The notes beneath the pieces were generated by a model. That model saw nothing but the letters and a program-made list of their open reading frames with translations. It did not search any database and was not told the origin of the DNA. 64,000 bases of DNA from positions 62,001-126,000 of the forward strand of contig NZ_AEMI01000020.1 in assembly GCF_000166715.1 (NCBI RefSeq), given 5' to 3'. Source of the DNA: Leuconostoc gelidum subsp. gelidum KCTC 3527. Its GTDB lineage: Bacteria > Bacillota > Bacilli > Lactobacillales > Lactobacillaceae. Of this stretch, positions 1-9,729 are shown one piece after another. The translations under genes and the position numbers were made by a program. How positions within the stretch are numbered: position 1 is the first letter of the stretch; each line of letters starts with the position of its first letter.

Positions 1-438
1 AGACATGATTTTTGTATTGCGTTCTGGATGGGCAATTTGAATACTAATGCCCCGTTGCATAATCTTAAAGATCATATCTTCACTGTATGTTGGGACATCA
101 TCATCAGGGAATTCCAATAACAAATAGCGATTACTGTCATCAGCAAACAAAATATCATCATTATCTAAGGCTTCAAGCAATCCACCGTTAATACGTACTT
201 CTTGTGACGGGAAAACTTGTAACGGTATATTTTCTTTATCTAGCTGGTCTTGAAATTGACTCGTCAACTGGATAACATCTGCCTTATGGTTGATATAGTG
301 ACCGTTCATATGATGTGGTGTCATAAGTGCTGCTTCGATACCATTTTCAACAGCTTCATTTGCCATACGCAATGATGCACGTAACGACTTCGAACCATCA
401 TCAATATTAGGTAAAAGATGACTGTGTAAATCGATCAT
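1..438 (-). CDS. CpsB/YwqE-type tyrosine-protein phosphatase (PHP family), C-terminus beyond window
   Basis: The 146 visible codons are the N-terminal part of a PHP-domain phosphatase. The protein begins MIDLHSHLLPNIDDGSKS, giving the H-x-H plus Asp metal ligands of the PHP fold, followed by MTPHHMNGHY and, at the window edge, HPERN. This is the pattern of the CpsB/Wzb-like manganese-dependent phosphatases, which dephosphorylate the tyrosine kinase controlling capsule or exopolysaccharide assembly. The start is supported by GTGAGGAGAAAAT just upstream of the ATG. A glycosyltransferase follows upstream on the same strand, so this is probably the edge of a polysaccharide cluster. The family is seen; the role in exopolysaccharide control is inferred from the family. 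Confidence 0.85.
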   Translation of the reverse strand, partial: MIDLHSHLLPNIDDGSKSLRASLRMANEAVENGIEAALMTPHHMNGHYINHKADVIQLTSQFQDQLDKENIPLQVFPSQEVRINGGLLEALDNDDILFADDSNRYLLLEFPDDDVPTYSEDMIFKIMQRGISIQIAHPERNTKIMS

Positions 439-656
439 ATTTTCTCCTCACTAATACTGCTGTGTTTAATCTTAATTTAATCCGTACTTGTTAAGTATAC
501 AGATCAATATTCAACAATACTATTACAAAAATATTACAAAGAAATTATTCGTTATAAATCTTGAATTATGTAGGTCTTAATATCAGTTCTAAATTAACAG
601 ACCTGACTTATATCATTTAGTATTATTGACTGAGAAATACGCTAACTTCCTGCTTA

Positions 657-776
657 CTACCACCAATTGCATAAACTATTTCCCTCTGCTGATTTTGTTG
701 TTGGCATACGTAGCAAACTCAGCTCTTCGCCGATTTTATTTTTCAAAATAATTGTATCTAATGCATTGGCCATCAT
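657..776 (-). pseudogene. Possible remnant of a small gene in the cpsB-glycosyltransferase gap
   Basis: A 39-codon frame starts at a double ATG behind GTGGAGAAA. After about 24 residues the reading switches: the next frame continues open with a more protein-like tail (ending REIVYAIGGSKQEVSVFLSQ) to a stop further down. That pattern suggests a short frameshifted gene remnant, or chance. The rest of 439-860 holds only a weak hairpin with AGGTCT/AGACCT arms (572-604) and AT-rich sequence. I do not recognise the product. Confidence 0.25.
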
Positions 777-860
777 TTTCTCCACATATTACCTATTTAG
801 ATTTCTTCTTTAATTATGACACGAAAAACTGATCATTCCTATTTTAACGATGCTTTTATT

Positions 861-1907
861 CTAGCTCTGTACTGACTCAGTATTTTTATCAATTATTTTA
901 TTCAAATTTTGTAAAGCATCATAATTCATACCCGCTTTAATCCCTATCACTAGCCATTGACTTTGTTGACAAACATGCCAAATATCATTTTCTTCCAGAT
1001 ATTTATCAATTATTTCTCGCAACCCAACAATTAATTGCTCGCGTTTTTCGTCATTTTGCTGAATTTTAAGTATGGTTAGTACTGTACCATAAGAATGGAA
1101 TAATCTCCCAATATACATCGCCTTAAGTAATGACTGTTCATGTTGGTTCCAAACTGGTGACGCTTCAATGATAGTAAATATAGCCGACAAAATGTTTAAA
1201 TACTTCCAAGGCTCGTTATAAGCATATGTAGGACTTTTACCCAGATTGCCGAAATCATCGCGTTGGTTCCAAAAATAATAATCTTGATCTGCCAATATTG
1301 AAATTTTTCTAGCCACCGAGTAAGCTTTGATATTAAAAACTTGGTCTTCTTCTACTGGGATATAGTCACTATCATAGAAACGCACATCATAGGTATTTAA
1401 CATAGCTCGTCGGTACATTTTGTGCGGCGCGAGTGAATTTAAGATGTGGTCTGTTAACATACTGGCATCTTTAATATTTTTGCCTGTTTTAAATGGCACT
1501 TGTGTCCCGTTATAATGTGCTCCTTGCGCATATTTACCAATAATGACATCAGAATCATCCCCAGCAAAACTAACAAACCGCTCAAGCGTATTATCAGCAA
1601 GATGATCATCTTGGTCCATCAACATCACAAACGTGCCACTTGCTTGATCTATGCCATGATTTCTAGGTATACTCGGATAACCATAATTCTCTCCTTCTCT
1701 AATAATTTTTAGATTGTTAATTTTTCCATGATAAGCAAGAATCACATCCAAAGGTTTGGTACTTTTATCATCAACAATGATAACTTCAAAATCTGTTTGA
1801 GACATCGTTTGTCTAGCCAGCGAGTCCAACGCTTTTTTGATATAATTCCCAGCATTATAATGTGCAATGACTACTGATACTCTATAATTGTCTTGATTCT
1901 TATTCAT
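861..1907 (-). CDS. Family 2 glycosyltransferase
   Basis: This 348-residue protein has a GT-A fold signature at its N-terminus: VSVVIAHYNAGNYIKKALDS, then FEVIIVDDKST and the divalent-metal DxD-like MLMDQDDHL about 100 residues in. Such enzymes move a sugar from a nucleotide sugar to a growing polysaccharide or to teichoic acid. There is no membrane segment, so it should act on the cytoplasmic face. I place the start at the ATG (MNKNQDNYR) because GGAG lies 8 nt before it; a longer in-frame TTG start 18 codons upstream has no ribosome binding site. The acceptor and donor cannot be told from sequence. It sits between a CpsB-like phosphatase and the dextransucrase, which suggests a surface polysaccharide role. 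Confidence 0.85.
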   Translation of the reverse strand: MNKNQDNYRVSVVIAHYNAGNYIKKALDSLARQTMSQTDFEVIIVDDKSTKPLDVILAYHGKINNLKIIREGENYGYPSIPRNHGIDQASGTFVMLMDQDDHLADNTLERFVSFAGDDSDVIIGKYAQGAHYNGTQVPFKTGKNIKDASMLTDHILNSLAPHKMYRRAMLNTYDVRFYDSDYIPVEEDQVFNIKAYSVARKISILADQDYYFWNQRDDFGNLGKSPTYAYNEPWKYLNILSAIFTIIEASPVWNQHEQSLLKAMYIGRLFHSYGTVLTILKIQQNDEKREQLIVGLREIIDKYLEENDIWHVCQQSQWLVIGIKAGMNYDALQNLNKIIDKNTESVQS

Positions 1908-2049
1908 GCCAGTATCTCCAATTCGATTCATATCTACTTTGTTAATAACAGACGCAATCAATTGATTTACTTTGAATATCTAATCTAATTTTAATGTCCT
2001 TATTATTAGTATAGCGATTTTCTAACCACTTAACCATTACGTCAATATT

Positions 2050-2079
2050 ACAAAAAAAAGAAGCACATATTTGTGCTTC
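2050..2079 (-). terminator. Rho-independent terminator of the dextransucrase gene
   Basis: An 8-bp stem GAAGCACA/TGTGCTTC with a 4-nt loop (2060-2079) is followed on the minus strand by eight T. It lies 25 bases after the dextransucrase stop codon. Confidence 0.85.
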
Positions 2080-2103
2080 CCGATTCTATTAGATGACAAC
2101 AGA

Positions 2104-5100
2104 TCAATCTACAGCATTACCTGCATTATCGAAGTAAATTTTTCGGCCATCGATTTGTACAGATTGGTTCGAAACCCGCTCACCTGAATTAGCATCATAA
2201 TAATGCATATGACCTGCTTCATCAATATGCGTACCGCCCTTAAGTTGTACACCGTTATCATTGAAGTAAAGAACTTGATTATTAATCGTTTGTTCTCCTG
2301 TTACGGCATGTCCTTGATTATCCAAATATAACCAAGAACCATCCGGTAACTCACCAAAGTCATTTGTTATTTTTTGACCATTGATACCTGCATAATAGCT
2401 TATTGTGCCATCACTATTTTTGACTTGATCATTTTTGACTTGTTCGCCATTCTGGTTAAAGTATACGCGGCAGCCATTAATTGTCTGTTCTCCTGTCACA
2501 GCATCACCTTGGTCATTCAAGTATAACCATGCACCATTATCTAAACGTTTGAAAGCGTTTTTGATTTGCGTACCATCATCATTGAAATAAACAATTTGAC
2601 CGTTAATGTTTTGTTGACCAGTAACAGCAATGCCTTGAGCATTCAAATAAATCCACGATTTGTTTGCTAATTCTTGCCATGTATTAGTCAAGAGATTGCC
2701 TGTCTGATCATCGAAATATCGCAAATTACCCGCAGTATCTCTAATGTCAGTTCCTTTAACCTGTACCCCATTCTGATCAAAATATTGCTCAGACGTTGAA
2801 CCATTATCTGCAGTAATGGTTGTTAATCCTAGCGCCATGTGGCCATCCGCAAAGAAATAACGCCAATTATTGTCAGGTCCTATATAGTATTGATTTGAGA
2901 CTGCTTTACCAGTCTTGTTGTAATAATACTGATTTTGGCCATCAGACAAGTAGGCATCTTGTAATTCAACACCATTAGGTAAGAAGTAATACTTTTTACC
3001 ATTAATTTGTTGCGTACCTACAACCATGTGGCCATCGTTGTCGAAATAATACCAATTTGTATTATCTTGAATAAAGGTATTCTTCGCTTGATAACCGCTC
3101 GTTGAATAAAATGATGTCTTACCATTCTCATCAATTGTAAAACCAGTGCTTGTCTTTTCACCTAACAATTGTTTAGGTAAGAAATTGTTATCACTCGACA
3201 CATTAAAGTATTGATTCGTTGCCCAATCCTTTAGTACATACCAAGCACCACGACCTTGAATATTTGAACCATTAAAGTACTTAGCTGACCACTCTGTGAT
3301 TTTAACATTGGGATTCATTGGCTTATCTGTAGAGATTTGCTTTGTTTCAAACAGAGTCGGATAGTCCGCCTTCAATTGATCTAAGAATGCGCCACCGTAC
3401 TGTGCCTGATATTGACCACCACCGATTGTTGATGAATCATATAAAGTGTGGTTGATGACGGAATCAGCGTCATCTTTTCCAGAACTATTTGTACGATCTG
3501 CTGTCACAATCTGTTCACCTGGCAAATTATATATTTGGTCAGGCACCCAATCATTAATGGCTTGAATGCCTTGTGCATGTAAAGCCCTCAAAGTATTTAC
3601 CAATTGATCAGCTGTACCATATTTCGTGGGTGTATTGTAGCCAATGTCATACCGATCTGTAAAAGCGTAACCATTTTGAACAATTGAATCTAAGAAACTT
3701 GTGTCCGTACTTGAACGGTATTGCGGTGCTAATTCAAAAGTGGTGATACCAAGACTCTTAAACAATGCCGCATTTTGTACTATTTTGACGTTAGTATACT
3801 CGTCGGCATTGGTTGGCATGGCTTGAAAATTAGAAAATCCTTCATAGATAACTTGGGAGTCTAACGCTGCATTAGAATGATAAGTCGCACCATCTGTTGA
3901 AATAGCCTTACTACTTGCTGTTCTCACATCTTGATTGTCGCTAGCACCAACAGGTACCCATGCAGCAAGGTAACCTGAAACTTGCGGATCATTGACACCA
4001 TACACCATATCTGATTTGAAAATCAATTGCCCCAAATCATTTGTACGAGCAATTGGTGCCCCAGCATCATTATTATAAATTTTCAAGCCATCTTTAGTAC
4101 TTAACATCAAGGCGCGATACTCTTGATTTTTATGCGCAGCCCCCATATTCAACACAACTTGTTCATCGTTATTTAGATTCAAATCAGTCTTGTTACTAAT
4201 AACCAGACCAATACCTTCTGTACGTGTCTCAGCATTGCCAGCATCTGTCGCCTTCATAGAACCGGTTCCATAACGGACCGAAGTAAGTACGCCTTGATTA
4301 TCATGTAGATAAGACATGCCCATACTTTGACCACCAGAAACGTACTTTACACGAGACTGCAATAGTGAAGTAATAGCATCATAATATGGTGATTTTTTAG
4401 CCATATATTGCCCATCATCAGTATATAAATCACCATAATACACACGTGGAATTGTATCCTTATTAGTTAATAATAATGCATAAGAAGATGGTATATTATA
4501 AGCAGTGTATTCTTTATCCGATTTTAATTCATCTGCATTATATATTGCAAAAGCTTTTTCAATTTCATCAGGTGTAACAGTTAAGCCATCTGATTTAGGA
4601 TTGATTTTATCTTTGACAATTTGTGCAATAACTGTTTGTACTTCACTATCATGTGCACGGATAAACGAGTAATTTGGTTGCGCTGTATTTTCAGCTGCGT
4701 CTTCTGTACGATTAACCAAGCTATTCGTAATTGTTTGTTCTAAACCACTACGTTGGCTAACTGGCACATTTAACGCATATTTCAAGCCAAGATGAATTGG
4801 AAAGTCCATTGTCAATTGATTATTACCATGTGCTTTGATATAAGCTGCATCTTTGGATTCCCAATCTTCTAAAATTGAGAGATGCGCATTGGCTTGACTA
4901 TCGCTTTGATCTATTTTATAAGCTGCTTTGAAGTAGTCGCTAGCAATTTGTAACAAGTCAGCATCCACGTTATCAACAGCATCAACTCGGTAACCATCAA
5001 AATTAGCAGTTGGATCATTTTGTGTGATAGTTCCAATGTTCATCATGTAGTACAACCAATTTAATTGTTCAGCTTGCACAACTGGATTTGAGTTATCCAC

Positions 5101-6432
5101 ATCGTTAGCTAACAACATCTCATAGCCACCCTGTTGTCCAAAATCAGTAATTTGACCTTTTTGATTAATCGGTGTGCGGTTTAATAATCGGTCATCTGAA
5201 TTTGCATCTAGTGTCTTGTCACTGTTAACATATAACAACGCCCCACCTTGAAGATGATCATTTGATTTAGCTTCACTGGTAATATTCCAGTTTGGTTGTG
5301 TCTTAATCCATTGACTGATATCTGTTTTTAGCCAATCAGTATTTCCAGACAAACTAATTCTCTGTTCAATATTTTTTTGGACTGACATCGCATTATTAGT
5401 CAGGTCACTTGTTTGCGTATTATTTGAAATGGCCACATCATCTTCTAGAAGTCCAAGTGACTGCATATATTTGAGGTAAGCAATTTGTGTATCTTTGTCA
5501 GGCCACCATGACATTAACAATGGTCGAAAATCAGTTACTGTTGATGGTGTCCATGTGGTACCTGACTTGAGAATGTCCTTAGGTCGGTACCAACTACTAG
5601 CTGTCAGGTAACCATCAACATTTGTGAAGCTATCAGATGTTAATGAATATGCAGCGTTATGCTCATTGGCTATATTCGTAAGACCTTCAGCATATTGACG
5701 ATCATTCGATGTCAATTCACCTGTTGTCTTATCAAAATAAAGCACTTGACCATCAATAACAGCAGTAAAATTTTTCTTAATTTGACCATCATCACCTACA
5801 AAATAGGTTTTTCCATCAATTTGTTTGATATTTGGTGATGCGCTTTCTACTTGCTCAAGTTTTTGCGTATCACTTTTATTTGTTGTGGCTGTTTTTGAAG
5901 TTGCTACAACTGTTTTGTCTGATTTTGTGGTGTCAGTCGTTTTGTAAACTGTCGCTGCTGTCTGCGTGTCAGTTGTTTTGGTTGTTGGTACTGTCGTCGT
6001 ATCTTTTGCTGGTGCTTCAACTGTTTTGTCTGTTGTTGGTACTGTCGTGATATCTTTTACTGGTGTCTCAACTGGCTTATCTGCTGTTGGTACTGTCGTC
6101 GTATCTTTTGCTGGTGTCTCAACTGACTTATCTACTGTTGGTACCGCCGTGGTGGCTTTTGACGTTGCTACTACTTTGTCTGTAACTGGTTCTACTGACT
6201 TTTCCACCACCGGTGTTGATGCTTTATCTGCAACTGTTGGTGCTAGGTTGGGTTGGCTTTTTGCAGAATCTTCTTTAACAGCCATTGTCGTGCTATTTGT
6301 ATCTATTGTATCAGCACGACTATCAGATATTGTAGCGCCGAATATGGCTAAAGAAAAAATTCCAGCTGTCACCAATATTTTCCCTGATTTATACAACTTC
6401 TTGCGTTCACATACTACTCTTTCATTCCTCAT
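2104..6432 (-). CDS. Secreted GH70 glucansucrase (dextransucrase)
   Basis: This 1442-residue enzyme splits extracellular sucrose and polymerises the glucosyl units into alpha-glucan, releasing fructose. A KxYKxGK-type signal peptide (residues about 10-40) is followed by a Thr/Val/Pro/Lys-rich region with 17-residue repeats, a short glucan-binding segment (about 205-240), and the circularly permuted GH70 barrel. Motif [15 protein letters not shown] carries the nucleophile D484, motif III LEDWE the acid/base E522, and motif [10 protein letters not shown] the stabiliser D595. Motif I ([13 protein letters not shown]) comes after them, as expected for GH70. The spacings 38 and 73 match the catalytic triad of known Leuconostoc dextransucrases. 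SEVQT after the third Asp is the form found in alpha-1,6-forming enzymes rather than alternansucrase. The C-terminus holds YG/cell-wall-binding repeats; there is no LPxTG anchor. Linkage specificity is an inference. Confidence 0.95.
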   Translation of the reverse strand: MRNERVVCERKKLYKSGKILVTAGIFSLAIFGATISDSRADTIDTNSTTMAVKEDSAKSQPNLAPTVADKASTPVVEKSVEPVTDKVVATSKATTAVPTVDKSVETPAKDTTTVPTADKPVETPVKDITTVPTTDKTVEAPAKDTTTVPTTKTTDTQTAATVYKTTDTTKSDKTVVATSKTATTNKSDTQKLEQVESASPNIKQIDGKTYFVGDDGQIKKNFTAVIDGQVLYFDKTTGELTSNDRQYAEGLTNIANEHNAAYSLTSDSFTNVDGYLTASSWYRPKDILKSGTTWTPSTVTDFRPLLMSWWPDKDTQIAYLKYMQSLGLLEDDVAISNNTQTSDLTNNAMSVQKNIEQRISLSGNTDWLKTDISQWIKTQPNWNITSEAKSNDHLQGGALLYVNSDKTLDANSDDRLLNRTPINQKGQITDFGQQGGYEMLLANDVDNSNPVVQAEQLNWLYYMMNIGTITQNDPTANFDGYRVDAVDNVDADLLQIASDYFKAAYKIDQSDSQANAHLSILEDWESKDAAYIKAHGNNQLTMDFPIHLGLKYALNVPVSQRSGLEQTITNSLVNRTEDAAENTAQPNYSFIRAHDSEVQTVIAQIVKDKINPKSDGLTVTPDEIEKAFAIYNADELKSDKEYTAYNIPSSYALLLTNKDTIPRVYYGDLYTDDGQYMAKKSPYYDAITSLLQSRVKYVSGGQSMGMSYLHDNQGVLTSVRYGTGSMKATDAGNAETRTEGIGLVISNKTDLNLNNDEQVVLNMGAAHKNQEYRALMLSTKDGLKIYNNDAGAPIARTNDLGQLIFKSDMVYGVNDPQVSGYLAAWVPVGASDNQDVRTASSKAISTDGATYHSNAALDSQVIYEGFSNFQAMPTNADEYTNVKIVQNAALFKSLGITTFELAPQYRSSTDTSFLDSIVQNGYAFTDRYDIGYNTPTKYGTADQLVNTLRALHAQGIQAINDWVPDQIYNLPGEQIVTADRTNSSGKDDADSVINHTLYDSSTIGGGQYQAQYGGAFLDQLKADYPTLFETKQISTDKPMNPNVKITEWSAKYFNGSNIQGRGAWYVLKDWATNQYFNVSSDNNFLPKQLLGEKTSTGFTIDENGKTSFYSTSGYQAKNTFIQDNTNWYYFDNDGHMVVGTQQINGKKYYFLPNGVELQDAYLSDGQNQYYYNKTGKAVSNQYYIGPDNNWRYFFADGHMALGLTTITADNGSTSEQYFDQNGVQVKGTDIRDTAGNLRYFDDQTGNLLTNTWQELANKSWIYLNAQGIAVTGQQNINGQIVYFNDDGTQIKNAFKRLDNGAWLYLNDQGDAVTGEQTINGCRVYFNQNGEQVKNDQVKNSDGTISYYAGINGQKITNDFGELPDGSWLYLDNQGHAVTGEQTINNQVLYFNDNGVQLKGGTHIDEAGHMHYYDANSGERVSNQSVQIDGRKIYFDNAGNAVD
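5984..6190 (-). repeat. 51-bp tandem repeats in the dextransucrase N-terminal variable region
   Basis: The unit beginning GTTGGTACTGTCGT (plus-strand view) recurs at 5984, 6035, 6086 and 6137, exactly 51 bp apart. It encodes imperfect 17-residue repeats of the type TTVPTxDKxVExPxKDT. This low-complexity stretch between signal peptide and catalytic core is typical of the variable region of glucansucrases. The whole-codon unit keeps frame when copies are gained or lost. Confidence 0.85.
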
Positions 6433-6516
6433 TCCATTGCCACCATTCTTCCCTTTTCTGATGTTGTTCTTTAAAATTCCATTACATTTTTTAGGAATTT
6501 TACGTACTTGTAAAAG

Positions 6517-6545
6517 TTATTAACCTTTACCATGTCATTCTACAA
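6517..6545 (-). promoter_or_regulatory. Candidate dextransucrase promoter
   Basis: On the minus strand TTGTAG and TAATAA are 17 bp apart, about 85 bases before the dextransucrase start. The leader just downstream contains two inverted repeats: TTTTAC/GTAAAA arms (6498-6515) and AAAATTCC/GGAATTTT arms (6473-6501). Both boxes are imperfect, so this is tentative. Confidence 0.35.
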
Positions 6546-6567
6546 CGCATACTGTGCAGTTTTTCAC

Positions 6568-6600
6568 TTTATTCAATATTGATTATTCAATAATGAATAA
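6568..6600. promoter_or_regulatory. Direct and inverted repeats in the rgg-dextransucrase intergenic region
   Basis: TTATTCAATA occurs twice as a near-direct repeat, and the second copy is half of a 7-bp inverted repeat TTATTCA-ATAA-TGAATAA (6583-6600). The block lies between the divergent promoters, where an Rgg-type regulator would be expected to bind. Function is inferred. Confidence 0.35.
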
Positions 6601-6669
6601 GTAGAAATTATGTCAAAATGCAGGATAATAATTAATTGTTATATTTTTTACAAACAGAAAGGAATTACT

Positions 6670-7497
6670 ATGCAAAAAGATGTCAATTTCAATTTAATCA
6701 AGGAACGGCGTAAGATCAAAAACATTTCACAAAGTGAATTAGGGAGGATAATCGGTTCACAGGCAATGGTTTCAAGAATAGAAAATGGTCAGATACTACC
6801 AAACCTTCAAACCATTCATCTCATTTGTAAAACATTGGATCTTACAGTCGAAGAATATTTTTACACATATTATAAAGTTGGCACAGATATTACTGATTTT
6901 AGAAATGATCTCAATGAAAAATACATGTCTACTGATACGACAGCTTTAGAACAGCAATATTCAGACATAAAAGCAACCAACACGCTAACACTTAAACATA
7001 AACACCAAATGCTTATGATACAAGCAACCATCTATCATAAGACATTCAAGTTAGCATCATTAAATGATCAAAATTTCCTTTTAAAATACTTTGATCAAAT
7101 CATGAGATGGCAACTCTATGATATTTATTTATTAGAATGTACATTAAATATGATGCCTTCTGAAAAAATAAAACCATACATTTCTGATATTTTAGTGCAA
7201 TACATAAGAACAGAAAATAAAGTGTATGTGAGCGATATCATTCTGACATTAATTGTCAAATATTTAGAAAGCAGTATTGTGCAAAAAAAAGATGTGATTA
7301 CTGATTGGATACTTTTAAAATTAGCTGACTTAGAAATCAGAGAAAATTCAAATTTCAAAGTATGGTTTTTGTTTTTAATTGCACTATATCAGCATGATAC
7401 AAAGAAAATAAACCAAGCGTACACCGTTACAGATTATTTGAATAACCCTTGTCTTAAAAAAAAATTCAATCTTATTCAGTCGATTTACTTAAGATAA
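6670..7497 (+). CDS. Rgg/GadR/MutR family transcriptional regulator
   Basis: The 275-residue protein has an N-terminal XRE-type helix-turn-helix (about residues 8-62, including SQSELGRIIGSQAMVSRIENG) and a long helical C-terminal domain typical of Rgg proteins. These are cytoplasmic regulators, some of which respond to short secreted peptides. I chose the ATG at 6670 because AGAAAGGA precedes it at good distance; an upstream in-frame ATG at 6610 lacks a ribosome binding site. It is transcribed divergently from the dextransucrase. In Streptococcus gordonii an rgg gene next to gtfG activates the glucosyltransferase, so control of dextransucrase is a reasonable inference. No convincing pheromone-like small ORF was found beside it. 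Confidence 0.85.
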   Translation: MQKDVNFNLIKERRKIKNISQSELGRIIGSQAMVSRIENGQILPNLQTIHLICKTLDLTVEEYFYTYYKVGTDITDFRNDLNEKYMSTDTTALEQQYSDIKATNTLTLKHKHQMLMIQATIYHKTFKLASLNDQNFLLKYFDQIMRWQLYDIYLLECTLNMMPSEKIKPYISDILVQYIRTENKVYVSDIILTLIVKYLESSIVQKKDVITDWILLKLADLEIRENSNFKVWFLFLIALYQHDTKKINQAYTVTDYLNNPCLKKKFNLIQSIYLR

Positions 7498-7590
7498 CGC
7501 AATTGATAATTTTTTGATCTCCCGCTATTAAAATGATACTTTATTCATTTTTATCATTTCATATAAAAAATATAATAAATTCTAAATGTG

Positions 7591-7630
7591 AAAGCCCTAA
7601 AATATTTGACAATATTTTAGGGCTTTCTTA
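7591..7630 (+). terminator. Terminator after rgg
   Basis: A perfect 16-bp stem (AAAGCCCTAAAATATT and its complement, loop TGAC) is followed by CTTATT. It lies about 95 bases past the rgg stop. The tail is only moderately T-rich. Confidence 0.7.
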
Positions 7631-7670
7631 TTAATATATATTTGATATTAATCATTGAACAGTCTCAAAT

Positions 7671-7703
7671 AAAAAAATGACAATCATTAATATGATTGTC
7701 ATT
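7671..7703 (-). terminator. Terminator of the ogt-rimM-trmD operon
   Basis: The stem TGACAATCAT/ATGATTGTCA (extended by two A-T pairs, loop TAAT at 7688-7691) is followed on the minus strand by TTTTTTT. It lies beyond the 57-bp repeats, so those repeats would be in the trmD 3' untranslated region. Confidence 0.8.
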
Positions 7704-7763
7704 GAAAAATAAAGATTATTTTAACACATATTTTCAGATATATATCATGCTACTTTTCTATAC

Positions 7764-7921
7764 AGATAAGTCACGGTATCGCGCTCAAGCGCTTACTCGT
7801 GCTTTACCACCACTTCGCTGAGATAAGTCACGGTATCGCGCTCAAGCGCTTACTCGTGCTTTACCACCACTTCGCTGAGATAAGTCACGGTATCGCGCTC
7901 AAGCGCTTACTCGTGCTTTAC
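7764..7921 (-). repeat. 57-bp tandem repeat (about 2.8 copies) carrying the trmD stop codon
   Basis: Read on the minus strand, a unit starting GTAAAGCACGAGTAAGCGC is present at 7921-7865, at 7864-7808 and, in its first 44 bases, at 7807-7764. The copies appear identical. The first copy supplies the last four codons (V-K-H-E) and TAA stop of trmD. Because 57 is 19 codons, the same VKHE-stop recurs in frame in every copy. A small GCGCT-CA-AGCGC hairpin lies in each unit. It looks like a recent tandem duplication of the trmD 3' end. Confidence 0.9.
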
Positions 7922-8632
7922 ATCATCTAGTAAATCGCGTTCTTTGTTGGTGAGTTGGCGTTTTTCTAGTAAGTCAGGACGGCGTTGCCAAGTTCTTCGT
8001 AATGACTCTTTTAGTCGCCATTCAGCGATTTTTGCATGATTACCACTCATCAGTACATCAGGTACTTTGCGACCACGAAATTCTGCTGGCCGTGTATACT
8101 GAGGGAACTCTAACAGATCATCTTGAAATGAGTCTTCATCAGCACTGACATTATTACCCAATACGTCGGGCAAAAAGCGTGCTGTAGCATCAATAATAAC
8201 CATTGCGCCAAGTTCACCACCTGTCAAAACATAATCGCCCAACGATATTTCATCATCAACTAACTCACGAATACGCTCATCGTAACCTTCATAGTGTCCC
8301 GCAATAAATGTCAAATGTTCTTTTTGTGCTAACTCTTCTGCTACATGGTGATCAAATTTACGACCTGCTGGGTCAAGCAATACAACATGTCCTTTGTCAC
8401 CGGCTTTTTTTTCAACAGCAGCCATTGCATCAAAAATTGGTTGTGCCATAAGTAGCATGCCCGCACCGCCACCAAACGGATAGTCATCAACGTTGTTATG
8501 CTTGTTTTCAGTATAATCACGAAAATCTGTCACATGAAAATCTAAGGCACCTTTATCAATCGCCTTACCTAAAATTGACTGTTTTAATGGTGTAAACATA
8601 TCAGGAAATAAACTTAAAACATCAATTCGCAT
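7907..8632 (-). CDS. trmD: tRNA (guanine-N1)-methyltransferase TrmD
   Basis: This 241-residue SPOUT-family enzyme methylates G37 of tRNAs next to the anticodon using S-adenosylmethionine, preventing frameshifting. The N-terminus [13 protein letters not shown], the FGGGAGMLL motif, and the trefoil-knot region [11 protein letters not shown] to [14 protein letters not shown] are characteristic. The length is normal. Its ATG shares one base with the rimM stop (TAATG), so the two are translationally coupled. The C-terminal VKHE and the stop codon lie in the first copy of the 57-bp tandem repeat. The rimM-trmD pair is conserved, but its usual companions rpsP and rplS are elsewhere in this window. 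Confidence 0.97.
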   Translation of the reverse strand: MRIDVLSLFPDMFTPLKQSILGKAIDKGALDFHVTDFRDYTENKHNNVDDYPFGGGAGMLLMAQPIFDAMAAVEKKAGDKGHVVLLDPAGRKFDHHVAEELAQKEHLTFIAGHYEGYDERIRELVDDEISLGDYVLTGGELGAMVIIDATARFLPDVLGNNVSADEDSFQDDLLEFPQYTRPAEFRGRKVPDVLMSGNHAKIAEWRLKESLRRTWQRRPDLLEKRQLTNKERDLLDDVKHE

Positions 8633-9153
8633 TAATCCAGCAGTCCTTCCAGTGCATCAATGGTTACTAATTTACCAGCAACATCGACGTTTTTTACAAC
8701 ATCATCAATCATCGGAATTAACGCATCTGACTGACCATCACGTGATACAACCCAGACATCATTTGCCCCAGTTTCCATAATTTCAGAAATAACACCGATG
8801 TCATTACCCGCCAAATCAATTACTCGGCAACCAATGATTTCGTTATAATAATACTCATCAGCACCTAACGCTTCACGTGCACCACCAATAACATAGATAT
8901 CATGTGTTTTATACTTTTCAATTTCATTGATGTTTGTCACACCTTCAAAAAGAACCAACCACATATTTTTATGCATACGAGAAGCCTGTACTTTAACAGG
9001 TACAAAACCTTGCTTCGTATTAATTTGCAATTCTGTGCCTTTTTTAAAACGATCGGCAGCAAAATCTGTAATTGCCATGATTTTTACTTCACCACGGATA
9101 CCATGTGTATTAACAATCGTGCCAACTTTAAAATAATTTTCTGTATTTGTCAT
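8632..9153 (-). CDS. rimM: Ribosome maturation factor RimM
   Basis: The 173-residue protein binds ribosomal protein S19 and helps mature the head of the 30S subunit. The N-terminal RimM barrel starts [19 protein letters not shown]; the C-terminal PRC-barrel is seen around [16 protein letters not shown] and the [11 protein letters not shown] tail. Length is typical. The gene overlaps the upstream ogt stop by an ATGA junction and touches trmD downstream, forming a tight ogt-rimM-trmD unit. Confidence 0.96.
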   Translation of the reverse strand: MTNTENYFKVGTIVNTHGIRGEVKIMAITDFAADRFKKGTELQINTKQGFVPVKVQASRMHKNMWLVLFEGVTNINEIEKYKTHDIYVIGGAREALGADEYYYNEIIGCRVIDLAGNDIGVISEIMETGANDVWVVSRDGQSDALIPMIDDVVKNVDVAGKLVTIDALEGLLD

Positions 9154-9674
9154 AATGTTATTATATCAGATTTTTCAGCCAGCTTACTAACCATCATGGA
9201 TTGATCTAATTGTCTTAACTTTTGTTTCATCTCTGACCCATAACGGTATTGACCAACACCCCCACTTTTAGGCAAGATACGATGACATGCATTAATAATT
9301 GTCAAAGGATTTTTCCCAACTGCCGACGCCACTGCACGAATAGCTGTTGGATGATTGGCACGAATGGCCAGCTCCCCATACGTTAAAGTTTCATTCGGTA
9401 GCATATCATGCATGGCAGTCCATACATCACGTTGAAATAACGTCCCTTTCAAATAATTAATTTTTAACTGTGAAAAATCACTTGCCCTACTAGTCACATA
9501 GCGTTGAAAATCAATCATTTCGATTAACGTTGCTCGCATGACTTGTTCATTTGGATAGAACAAATGAAATTCTTTCACACCATCAATAGCGAGACTCACA
9601 AATACAAGCGCATCATCTTGTTTAAAAATTGTCAATTGCCTGTCCAAAAATGCCATTGTGTCATAAATTATCAT
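9150..9674 (-). CDS. Methylated-DNA--protein-cysteine S-methyltransferase
   Basis: The 174-residue protein removes O6-methyl groups from guanine in DNA by transferring them to its own cysteine. The helix-turn-helix and active-site block run from TLTYGELAIRANHPTAIRAV through VGKNPLTIINACHRILP to SGGVGQYRYG. The reactive Cys sits in A-C-H-R where most relatives have P-C-H-R; a Pro-to-Ala change at this site is known from some family members and does not remove activity. The N-terminal domain is short and divergent. The start has AGGGGCAAGTAAAAT before it. The gene is translationally coupled to rimM, an unusual partner. Confidence 0.88.
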   Translation of the reverse strand: MIIYDTMAFLDRQLTIFKQDDALVFVSLAIDGVKEFHLFYPNEQVMRATLIEMIDFQRYVTSRASDFSQLKINYLKGTLFQRDVWTAMHDMLPNETLTYGELAIRANHPTAIRAVASAVGKNPLTIINACHRILPKSGGVGQYRYGSEMKQKLRQLDQSMMVSKLAEKSDIITL

Positions 9675-9729
9675 ATTTTACTTGCCCCTATTATTTAATC
9701 ATAGTAGTCATCTAAAAATTAAATTAATT

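Noticed and set aside
5966-6523. A plus-strand open frame of 185 codons rich in Val/Ser/Thr
   Set aside because: It is the complement of the repeated low-complexity N-terminal region of dextransucrase and has no own start signals; a shadow frame.
7498-7680. Short ORFs that might be an SHP-like pheromone for Rgg
   Set aside because: The only candidates are very short, lack SDs or overlap a terminator hairpin; none resembles an SHP precursor.
7764-7921. CRISPR-like repeat array downstream of trmD
   Set aside because: The units abut directly with no spacers, so it is an ordinary tandem duplication.
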